Origin: Blattamonas nauphoetae | Taxonomy: Eukaryota; Preaxostyla; Oxymonadida | Direction of reading: 5' to 3' | Length of the DNA stretch: 64,000 bases | Assembly (NCBI GenBank): GCA_033064195.1 | Contig: JARBJD010000002.1 | Coordinates: forward strand, 310,001 to 374,000 | Shown: positions 54,984 through 64,000 of the stretch, one piece after another | Numbering within the stretch: the stretch's first letter is position 1 | How the letters are laid out: every line of letters begins with the position of its first letter | Program-made: the position numbers and the translations under genes | The notes under the pieces: model-generated | What the model saw: only the letters and a program-made list of their open reading frames with translations | Told to the model about the DNA's origin: nothing | Databases searched by the model: none

Positions 54984-57900
54984 ATGATCGCAAAGCTCCA
55001 TCCTGCCGAGTTCAAAAAGACGATTTTAGATGTAGTTCAACGTTGTATTGCTTGCGATACAAATGAGAAAGATTGGACACTCTCAGATGTCCAACAAATC
55101 CATCGAATGCTTGGTGGGACCGTTCCGGTTGGAAGAAAGGAAGACTTGCTTATAATTGCACATGAAAGAATTGTTCAATACATTGTTACCGAGGATAATG
55201 ATCATGGTGTGTACTTTTAGTGACAAATACCATCATTTTTGTGCACTTTGTCTGACACCTTTCTTCACTGGCTTATCCCTGAATATCAAGGCTTTTCAAC
55301 GCATTTATTTGCATATCCTCTTGTTGCGCTGATGCGAAGAACAATTTCATTTTCTCCGGATGTTGATGATGTTCAATTGATCATCCAAATTCATTTTGAC
55401 ATCGATGGCGATGTTCCAATCGGAAGTTCGGCATCGTTGCGCACTAAAGCACTTCGTAAACTTGTCTATGCCCTCCAAGACGAAACAAATGCTCTTCCGA
55501 ATGTCTCCGGCTATGAAAAGAATCTTATGATTTCTGTCGACTCTGATCCATTCGTCAGAATTGCTGATGATTGTGGAACAATGCAAGCTCTGCTTACGAT
55601 TCATGCACCAGAGATGGATGACAGGACACAAAGAGAACGACTGTGCGTCTGTTTTGTTGTCAGCACGTCACACGCAATGGAGGAAGGAGGTCGTCTGGAC
55701 GACATTCTTGAAGGAATCAGCGAAGCAGTCACTCTTCTCGATTCTGACGACTACTTCTCGCTTGTCACCTTCAGCCGTGTCGCAAGTGTCTCTGTTCCTC
55801 TCTGTCGAGTCGGACTTCTCCGCCACAACACCGAAACAGCATCGGACAATTCAATTTCAGAGTATTCGGACAACGAGACGTTCAATTCGGATTTGGGCAA
55901 CGACGACGGTGCAGACGACGAGCAAAGGGCTGGCCCGGATCCATCAACTGTGAACTTGGAGAAGGCTTTCAGGAGCATCCGAGGTGGTACCACAGCCAAT
56001 GTCTGTGAGGGACTGGATGCAGCCATCAAGGAAATCACGAAGCATGCACACGACGGACTCATCCCTCGCACCTTCCGCCGAGTTGTGATTATGATCGGCA
56101 ACGGATGTGTGAACGAAGGCATCCGTGATGTCAGCATGATCAGTGCCATGGTCAGAAGGTATCGACAGAATGACAAGGACAACACGGCGGGCAAACCAAA
56201 GCCAGTCTCGTTCACGATTTCGACAATCGGAGTGGGTGTGCAGACAGCGGAGGAGGAGAAGGTGCTCGAGAGCATCGCCCTTCACGGCGGAGGAGAATAC
56301 TGCTGGTGTGCAACGAATGAAAACGAAGAAGTGCAGAACGTGATCGTCAACGAGACAATCAGCTGGAAGTTACGGACCACACACGAGTTGAGTGCGTCGT
56401 TCATGGGTGTGGAGGAGATGTCGTCACTCTTCACACTTCCGCCACAGACCTTCAACACTGAGTGCACTTCTGTCGCTGGGCACCACTCTCGCATCATCCG
56501 GATGGACCCTGCCGAACTTGCAGAATCCATCAACGTTGCCGACCTCAACGATCGGTTGATGGTGGAGGGTGTGTCCGATGAGAACAATCCCTCTCCTGTC
56601 GTCCAAAAACCGAGGCTCATCCAGCCGACAAAGAAAGATCCCATCAAAATGCGAAACGTGACCCCGTCGGATCTTGTCAGCGGAGAAGAGCGGCAGATGC
56701 TGTTCAACGTCAAGTTGTGGATGAACTCCACGTCGTACCAGTCGAAAGGAACATCTCCGACTCAACTTGACCTTCCAAAACAACCGATTGGATGTATCCT
56801 CGTCCGCTTTCGATACTTCCGGGAAGACCACACAGATACAGTTGTCATCCCGCTCGTTGCTTCGACGATCGAAGAGCAGAAAAGCACACCGAGCCCGTCT
56901 GACCTTCTCAATTTCGGAAGTCACAGACCCGCCCAAGTTCCAGTCAATCTTTCGTTCCGACCGGACACAGCATTCAAAGACGAGTTGGAGCAACTTGTCG
57001 AGAAGAGCGAGAAGAACGGGTCAATTGAGCGATTGAGAGCGTTCAGCGAGTACACCGAAGTCAACCAAGAAATGAAGGAAGCTGCTCTCGTCGCTGAAAA
57101 AGGAGACATTCAAAATGCTCGCGACAGACTCACCCAACTCCAGAAGAGAGTGAACGCATTCACCGCTCCTCGTCTTCTCAGTAAAGAGAGGATCATGCGA
57201 AGAGTTGTCGAAATTGTCAAAGAAATGGGCCAACCCCTTCAACAACAACTAACCGAGAACGAGGACGAGTTCTTACATCCTCTCCCCAACCTCTCGTTCA
57301 TCGCTCCTCACTTCACCACTCAGGACCACTACGACATCCAACAATTCCGCTCGTACAACCAGCTGATGAGCTGTGATTCTCGCATCCACCACCTCCTCTC
57401 CATCATTCTTCAGTTTCTGGCTCGCCCACCACCATCCCAAACACCATCCATCACTATCGAGCACTTCACCATTGCAGCCCGCCAGATCTCATACTACAAC
57501 TCCTGCCTCGCATTGGGATCAGGAAGCCACATGGCTCTCAGCATGACCGAACAGTCAAGTTCCCTCCACAACCTCATCCCTCTCTCGTTCATCACGTCTG
57601 CCCGGAAGGCCAAAGAAAGCCCAGCTCAGACGAGCAACATCGCACAGGTCGATTCAGAGTCGGCCACACAGTCTGACTACTCTGAGTCCAGCGATCGCCA
57701 CCACAACATGGAAAGAGGAAGCGCGTCGGGAGGAAAGGTCGGTCAGAGTGGGCCGAGAGCTGATTCCGAACAGCAATTGTCGCGTTCTGGCCATTCGAAG
57801 GATCCAAATGACGTGAAGCCCTCGTTCTTCTCTCGGTTTGGTCGAAAGAAGAGAGGCGAGGGATATCGATCCCTTTCCGGCTCCAGCGACAACGACAGTC

Positions 57901-58136
57901 TGACGGGAGGATCAAACCAAATCTCAGACAGCGATGGGCGAGAGCGCATTATCACCAACCAACCCAGACTGTCTGGAATGGGGAACGATTCCAACAGTGA
58001 TCGTGGCGGAGGGTTTACAGGAGAGCAAGCATCCTCCAAGAAAACTCAGAGAAAAGAGAAGGGTCCAAAATCATCAACCAAAACAAAACAACCTGTCTCA
58101 CAAATAAAACCGATTCGCTCAAGCCGAGGCCCATGA
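54984..58136 (+). CDS. VWA-domain protein with degenerate metal site
   Basis: ATG 54984 starts an N-terminal helical domain (MIAKLHPAEFKKTILDVVQR; LSDVQQIHRMLGGTVPVGRK). One intron of about 85 nt (near 55206-55289) gives DNDHG|FSTHLFAYPLVALM and the frame then stays open to 58136; about 1,020 residues in all. A von Willebrand A-like fold follows: CVCFVVSTSHAMEEGGRLDD, SDDYFSLVTFSRVASVSVPL, GGTTANVCEGLDAAIKEI, FRRVVIMIGNGCVNEG, FTISTIGVGVQTAEEEKVLE. The MIDAS DxSxS reads STSHA, so two of its three residues are lost; the later Thr (GGTT) is kept. An acidic insert (SEYSDNETFNSDLGNDDGAD) sits in the domain. Next come a beta-rich segment and helical region as in Hrt1/co-chaperone-like VWA proteins of plants and protists, then a basic, Ser-rich disordered tail. 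Function unknown. Confidence 0.75.
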
Positions 58137-58403
58137 ACTTTCGTTATATTCTAGTTCTCACTGTGTTAATCTTCTTTCTCTTTGACTTAATCATCTATTG
58201 GATCTTCTCCAGTGTTTATCAACTTCAATTTGTTTTATTTCGGCACCCTCCCTTTGGAATGTTCGACCTCTCACATTTTATTAAATTCCTTGTTTCTATT
58301 GACCAATTTGACGATTTTCATAAGACCATGAGTTGATCCAACCATGATTTTCTTCGAAAAGGACTGTTCAGCTCAGTTAAACGATATCGCTCTTTCCTGT
58401 TAC

Positions 58404-60317
58404 ATGAAAGAGATCATAGTTGTCCAAGGTGTGATTTTTCGATCTCTCCATTGTCATTTTCCCTGTGATCCACAAATCTAAACACATGTTTGTATGTCTA
58501 GTTGGCCAATGTGGAAATCAAATTGGACATAAATTTTGGCAGAATGCGCTTGAAGAATTTCGTGCATGCAAAGATAAACCATCACAGGAGACATTGAGCA
58601 GTTTCTTCCGCATCGTAGATGACCGGTCTGTAATGTCTTGTGAGAGCACGAACAGTCTTGACATGTGGCTTTTTCATGATTACTGGATTCATTATTTTTC
58701 TATCATTCTTGTTATGCTATACAGGGGCAATCCTATCTTGAAAGGTCAGCCAACAGAAAATATTCAGTTAAAATGTCGCGTGTGCTCTCTGCTATCCTCC
58801 TCAAAATTCTTGAATATTCTGAAAAAGTGCAGTCCTTGTTGATTGACACCGAAGAACGAGTTCTTGATCGCCTTTATTCTTCACAAATGCGCCACTACTT
58901 TGATGACACGCTAAACGTTCGAGCTGTTTCTGGTGCTGGAAATAACTGGTATTTCCATGTTAAACTTTCTTTTTTCTTACCTCTCCAGGGCATGTGGATA
59001 TTTTGAATATGGGGACGAGCTTTTGGACCAAATGAAAGACAAACTCCGACGGTATCCGATTGTTTTGTTCGACACAACCAGTATTCTTGAAGAGTGCAGT
59101 TCCCCGCAAGCATTTTTCGTCCTTCACAGCTCTGGTGGAGGAACTGGTGCTGGCTTAGGGTCTCGTTTGACGGAAGAGATGCGATACGAGTATCCTGAAG
59201 TGTGTCCTCCGCCTGTTCAACTCTGCCCCTCCATTTTCACTCAGATCCACTCATTCTCCTCATGTGTGATTCCATCGTCTGTGGATGATGTGAACGTGTC
59301 ACCATATAATTCTCTCCTCACTGTCAATTCCATCTCCCAGTTCACTCATGGAATCTTCCCCATCCAAAATTCTGCACTGCAGTGGATGGTTCAGAAGGCC
59401 ACCGAGAAGGCTGGAAAGAAGACCAACATGCATGTGCTTGGTCAACAGGATTCTGTTTGTCGTCTTTGTTCTTATCTGTCCAGAAAGACAAGGAGAAGAT
59501 GCCGTACGAAGCGATGAACAACATCGCTGCCCGGGTCTTGACAGATCTGACCAGGTATTCTCGTGTTGGTTGACGTTACATCATTATTGTCAGCTCGATG
59601 CGTTTTGGAGGGTCTCTGAACTTGGATCTGAACGAAATTACCACAAACTTTGTTCCTTTTGAGAAGGCCAAGTTCATCTGCACATCAATTTCACCACTTG
59701 CCCAAAGCAGTGATCGACGGCAGCTCGTCAATCTGAGGCCCATGTTCGATGAGGTGTTCCAAAAGGACAACCAGCTCATCTCTGCTGCCCCGTTGATGTA
59801 TCAGTATGTGTAGTCCCATGATTCTGTGACGTATTCACTCCTTCCCCTCTCTTCTCTTTCAGATATCTCAACTGTGGTCTCTTTGCTCGAGGTGAGTCGA
59901 TTGATATCAGCGACATGCGTCGGGAATTTAAGATGTGTGCTCCCTTCCTTGTCATTGTGTAGAGGAGTGTCGCAAATCCGCATGCCCTGGTTCAACCCAA
60001 ACGCTTTCAAAGTTGGGGTGTGTTCACAACCTCCCCCTGGAGTGGTCTGTCCCTCTTCTTTTCATGTTTCTTAGCATCACTCGTTGTTGTGTGTGGCAAA
60101 CAACACGTGTGTGCGGCTCCCTTTGACAGACATCATCGACCGATTCGGGAAACTCTTTAAGCATCGGGCTTTTATCCACCACTTTACGGAATACGGTCTC
60201 AGTATCGATGACATCAGGCACGCTCGAGATAATTTGCAGGATATTGTTGATTTCTATGGCCAACTGGAAAAAAATGAGATTCCTACTCATGTCGAGCAGT
60301 CAACTCCATTATTTTGA
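58404..60317 (+). CDS. TUBE1: Epsilon-tubulin, ten introns
   Basis: Epsilon-tubulin is needed for basal-body/centriole microtubule triplets. Spliced from ATG 58404: MKEIIVVQ|VGQCGNQIGHKFWQNALEE, SSFFRIVDDR|GNPILKGQPTENIQLK| LQSLLIDTEERVLDRLYSSQ, VSGAGNNW|ACGYFEYGDEL, VLHSSGGGTGAGLGSRLTEE, YPE|IHSFSSCVIPSSVDDVN, VSPYNSLLTVNSISQFT, GQQDS|KDKEKMPYEAMNN, LTDLT|SSMRFGGSLNLDLNE, LMYQ|YLNCGLFARGESIDIS, EFK|IGVSQIRMPWFNPNAF, PPPG|HHSLLCVANNTCVRLP and HRAFIHHFTEYG. The GGGTGAGLGS nucleotide loop is intact. SSFFR, the SLL-IDTEE region and ANNTCV mark epsilon rather than alpha, beta, gamma or delta tubulin. All ten junctions are GT-AG and keep frame; introns range from about 29 to 125 nt. Confidence 0.92.
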
Positions 60318-60440
60318 TTTAAACCGATTCATCATTTTATGACAAACATTTCACCCATGTTTTCATTGTTTTGAACCATTCAAGACCATCTTCTTTCTTC
60401 CTCATCATCTTCCATCAATCCAAAGAAAAAAAGGGTCTCA

Positions 60441-61172
60441 ATGTCAGTCCTCACACTTGCAGATGGGCTTCTATCACATAGTGATCTCGAAGAATTCCTA
60501 TATTCATTGACATCATTGACAGGAGAGAAACCAAAGAGACTCTATGAGCATAGAATTTACCTCAAAGGAAGAGACGGTTTCCATCTCTAATATCACTCAA
60601 TTTAAACTATTTCTCTCATATTTGTGATTTTTATTACTATGCTATATTCTTTTTCAGGTCAACTGTACCTGTCTCGTCGTGAGATTCCAATACCAGAACA
60701 ACAGCCAGTCCTCCACGAACGTCCATTATTTCTCACGGATAATAAGAATATGTCCCGATGGAACTTGTTTCGCCTCGGATTCGATCATTTTGATGAGAGA
60801 GAAGTGTCTATTTGCCGTTTCCACAGCTACCCAATTGACCAAGGAAATATCACGGGATTCCTAACTGATCTCGGATATACGAGTACATTCGAACAGGTAC
60901 GTGTAGGATACAGATTTGAACATCCAAATTCATCTGAAGCTACCGTATTCTTTCCATTAGGAGTCGAGAAGAAGTTCAACATCCAATTTCTCTATGTTCC
61001 AGGTTCCTCCGAGGGTGAAACTATTGATCCAAAAGGGTACACTCCCGATCAATGGGTTGTTGAAGTTGGGATTATCACACCCTCTGAAGAAGTGAAGAAA
61101 GGAAAGCTGATCATCCAAGAGTGGAAACGAGCGATTGATCGCTTTGTTGATCTTGGAAAACAAACTCGCTGA
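60441..61172 (+). CDS. MED18: Mediator complex subunit 18 (head module)
   Basis: MED18 forms, with MED20 and MED8, the movable jaw of the Mediator head that contacts RNA polymerase II. ATG 60441 opens MSVLTLADGLLSHSDLEEFL and EHRIYLKGRD. A GT-AG intron of about 84 nt (near 60574-60657) gives RD|GQLYLSRREIPIP. Then NMSRWNLFRLGFDHFDEREV (family: WHLRYLGxxExxD), VSICRFHSYPIDQGNITGFL (VRNCVDI...ENLTDFLxEMGF), TDLGYTSTFEQVRVGYRFEH (GFRxDHEFVxKGxxFRKG), QWVVEVGIITPSEEVKKGKL (LVELSVVAPxGQ) and WKRAIDRFVDLGK. Length is about 215 residues, as expected. It starts 124 bp after the epsilon-tubulin stop on the same strand. Confidence 0.85.
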
Positions 61173-61409
61173 AGACAATGAAACCATTGTGATACCTAAG
61201 ATCTTTTGATTTATCTTTATTTGGAACATTTCACAACTCAATCTTTATTCCTTCTTTATCTCTCTGAACTTGCCATATTTTGATATACTAACACAAATTG
61301 ACATTTATTTTCCTTTTAAACGGAAAACTATCTATACTGATCAGCACATTGGATTCAAGATTTGTGATCTCGCCCTCGGTTTCATAGTCAAGTCATCTTG
61401 TCACGAGAA

Positions 61410-63646
61410 ATGGACACCAAAAAACTAAATAAACTCTTCCAAAAGATTGGACAGTTCGCGGAAGATGAAGAATATGAGGAAATTATCCCTATCGCGGATG
61501 AGAGTCTGGACTTTTATTTCATATTATCCTCTTTGAATTTGACAGTTCTCAAGGAAGATGCAACGAATGCCGACGCCCTCAAATGTAAACTTTTAGCATT
61601 GCTCCATACAAATCAGAACGCAGAAGTCCTCGACATTACCAAAGACCAGTCACAATTTGTTTTTGAGCGAGCGTACGCACTGTACAGGCTGCAAAATTAT
61701 CAAGAAGCCTCCCAAATTGTGGACAAAATAGTCAACCCTCCATTGAATATCCAATTATTGGCTGCCCAATTGGCTTTTCGTCTTGAAGACTACCACAAAT
61801 CTGCCGACCTCTTTGAAAAACTACTCCAGCTTCAACCGGACAATGAAGAGATCAAGGTGAATCTAGCGGCTGCATATTCAATGTGCAAACCTGAACAGGC
61901 AATCAGCCTTCAAAGCCAAACGACAAAGAAGAAGGAAGAGTTTTATGAAGGTATTTTCAACCAAGCATGTGCCCGTGTTTTCACTGGAAACTATCAGGAA
62001 GCACTCCGACTTTTGGATGAATCTGAACGATTGTATCGAGAGGACAACAAGGATGAGGCGCCAGGCATGATCGAAAAGGATCTTGCACCGATTACAGCTC
62101 AACGCGGGTATATCTATGCAAGACTCGGAAAAATTGGAAAAGCACGCGCAATTTTTGCCAAATTAGTCACTTTAAAACTGTCAGATCAGGCACTTGTCGG
62201 AGTTAACTGGAACAATCACATTGTTCTGATGGGTGGAAAAGTTGATTCTGTGGCAATTCGAAAGTTCAGAAATAGTACACCAGAGTCAGTTATCCTCACT
62301 AAAATGAATGGAATGCAACGAGAGGCAGTTCTTACCACAAAGTTTCTCCTTTCAATCAACAGTCGTTCTTTTGAACAAGCACGAGAAAGTTTAGCTCTCC
62401 TCGCCCCAGCGTCTCAGCCAGTGTCATCAATTGCAGGTGTCATGCAGATTGCACTCCGTCTGAGCGACAAAAAGACAACAGACCAAGAAGACGTCATCGC
62501 TGCTTATCTCGCTCAGAACGGAGGAGACAAGTCTCATGTCGCATTGATCCAAGCTGGGCATCTGTTGAGTGAAAAGAAAAACGAAGAGGCACTGCGAATG
62601 ATTGTGGACCACGTCAGCCCAGCACTCCTCGTCACTCCGCCCATGTTGGGTCTTATCTCCACAATCCGCCAAGCACACGGCTGCAGTGGAATCACTGCAC
62701 CTGTATCTATGGCAGATGCACTCAAGATTTGGGAAGCAGTGGCTTCAGCTAAAGAGAAGGAAACAGAGGAGACAAACGAAGCAAGGAAAGCAAAGAAGGG
62801 AAAAGGTGAGAAGGACGGGAGTGCGGAACAATCCAGCAACGAATCATTCCAACCAACACTTGGCACTCTGTTGACTGTTCCAACTGTCACCCAGCCCGCC
62901 AGCTTCAGCTTTGGCTTTGCGAGTGAAGCGGAGCTCAGACAGAACTATGCTGCCCTGTTCCACCTCTCCCCAGCCTCGATTGGTGCTGTCTTGAGCTCCC
63001 TCCGAGTCTCGAAAGCTCGTGCCGACCTTCAACATCGCCAGTACCAGGAATCTCAGAGAGAGTGGGAGTTTGTGGCGCGCTTGGACGGAGGAAGGTCTCC
63101 ACAAACACGACTTGCCAATGCTGTATGCCTCTCTTCTTTTCGCATGTTCTTCAGGCTATTGCTCTTACCAAGGTCGCGTTGAAGGCTGGAGATGCCGACC
63201 AAGCTGTTGAAAAACTCAAAACATGCCAAGCACTGGATGCGGCTGATGCAGACGGACTGGAAGGGGCCGAAGAGCTTCTGAAGGGATTCAATCCTTCTCG
63301 CAAGGAGCAGCGCAGAGAGAAGAAGAAGGATCCAAGTGGAAAGAAGAAGAAGGTGAAGGCGATGAGGCATCCACCAAAGAATTTCAATCCACAGGGAAAC
63401 CCCGATCCAAACCGATGGGTGTCTCGAAAGGTGCTCCAAGAAAGAGGAATCGGGAAGAGGAAGGGAAGAAAGATGAAGGCAGAGGCAACTTACGGAAAGG
63501 GAATCTCACAAGGTTCAGCCGAAGTGGCTGGCGTCTATGTTCAACAGCGCACACAAGCTGAAATCGAGCAGGACAAGATGATGGAGAAATTGAAACAAGC
63601 AAATGTTCCGCAAGCCAAGAAAGGTGGAAAGGGGAAACGTCATTAA
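61410..63646 (+). CDS. SRP72: Signal recognition particle 72-kDa subunit (SRP72)
   Basis: SRP72 with SRP68 binds SRP RNA in the complex that targets nascent secretory proteins to the ER. ATG 61410: MDTKKLNKLFQKIGQFAEDE. A 42-nt GT-AG intron (near 61500-61541) gives IADE|ILKEDATNADALKCKL. TPR units follow: FVFERAYALYRLQNYQEASQ, LLAAQLAFRLEDYHKSADLF, EIKVNLAAAYSMC, GIFNQACARVFTGNYQEALR, TAQRGYIYARLGKIGKARAI. A second intron of 34 nt (near 63124-63157) joins LANA|AIALTKVALKAGDAD. The RNA-binding C terminus is present: KKKVKAMRHPPKNFN, PDPNRWVSRKVLQERG, then a Lys/Arg-rich end; PDPxRWLPxxERxxYR is the family's SRP72 motif. Final length is about 720 residues, slightly over the human protein. It looks functional. 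Confidence 0.92.
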
Positions 63647-63787
63647 TCACAACACTGATTTTTGGAAGTTTTAGTAGATTTTGAAAGTTATATTTGAGAA
63701 ATATCTCTTCATTGTCCTCGTCTAGCTCGAAAGTTCTCAGGTCATGGGCCCAGAAAAATCCCCCTTTTGACTTGATCAACTCTCGAA

Positions 63788-64000
63788 ATGGTCAAATTGT
63801 GTGTCTCGTTCTAACTCGACGCCATTTGCTTCTATATCATGCCCTTTGTCCATTTTTTCATTTACTCTTTCTTTTCACATTTTAATCGGCCTCTTCCATC
63901 ATCTCCATCTCTCAAACCCTCCACAACAACAATCTTTCTCTTTTATTCCTCACACAGCTTCAAAGAAGGTCGTGTGGTCGTCATGCTGTCTGGCCGTTAT
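63788..64000 (+). CDS. RPL27: 60S ribosomal protein eL27, first exons (cut by window edge)
   Basis: The first exon is only 11 nt: ATG GTC AAA TT (63788-63798). A GT-AG intron of 159 nt (63799-63957) with a strong pyrimidine tract and CACACAG acceptor joins to exon 2, giving MVKF|FKEGRVVVMLSGRY to the last base of the window. This is the conserved N terminus of eL27 (MxKFxKxGKVVxxLxGRYxGRKA). The intron is the longest placed in a small gene here; a 5'-proximal intron in a ribosomal protein gene is common in intron-poor protists. The rest lies beyond the window. Confidence 0.82.

Noticed and set aside
58133-58336. Small hydrophobic ORF overlapping the stop of the VWA gene
   Set aside because: It lies in the A/T-rich spacer before epsilon-tubulin, has composition typical of 3' flank, and no family match.
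1-64000. Alternative genetic code with TAA/TAG as glutamine, known in the oxymonad Streblomastix
   Set aside because: The 4,590-codon Furry exon and other conserved genes contain no in-frame TAA or TAG, and conserved proteins end at these stops.

Overview
The window is nuclear DNA from a unicellular eukaryote. Genes are packed tightly and cut by very short GT-AG introns; those I could place by splicing conserved proteins are mostly 21-70 nt. Translation fits the standard code: one exon of about 4,590 codons has no internal stop. Genes for SPEF1, epsilon-tubulin and Arp2 point to a flagellate with basal bodies. Short introns, a broken Pmp-like beta-helix surface-protein gene and Tc1/mariner-type elements make a metamonad such as an oxymonad (Blattamonas or Monocercomonoides type) my best guess; this is inference, not proof.

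Layout. 1-14.8 kb: a RasGEF protein (5' end outside the window), a small coiled-coil protein, a gap with eroded open segments, then SPEF1, a zinc-ribbon protein and a large helical protein, all on the minus strand. The last of these is head to head with a RIO1 kinase, only 16 bp separating the two start codons. 14.9-20.1 kb: a minus-strand ankyrin-repeat gene that appears split by a plus-strand, broken beta-helix gene. 20.3-29.2 kb: a transposon graveyard with Tc1/mariner, pogo-like, Merlin-like, PIF/Harbinger-like and hAT-like pieces, three copies of a short inverted-repeat element, and a fossil piece of a CRESS-DNA-virus Rep gene. Two insertions into one mariner copy can be read exactly from their target-site duplications.

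29.2-43.7 kb: one giant Furry/MOR2-type gene, nearly all in a single 13.8-kb exon. 43.8-64 kb: a dense housekeeping block: SNAPC1-like (snRNA gene transcription), an ER-type FKBP, RPB10, ARP2, a CANT1-type apyrase, a membrane protein, a 122-bp inverted repeat around a probable pseudogene, ribosomal protein eL31, an unknown small gene with a 21-nt intron, a VWA protein with a degenerate metal site, epsilon-tubulin with ten introns, MED18, SRP72, and the first exons of eL27 at the right edge.

Functional themes are basal transcription (SNAPC1, RPB10, MED18), translation and targeting (eL31, eL27, SRP72, RIO1) and cytoskeleton or morphogenesis (Furry, ARP2, SPEF1, epsilon-tubulin, RasGEF). I see no operon logic; neighbours look independent. 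No tRNA, rRNA or CRISPR array was found by eye.
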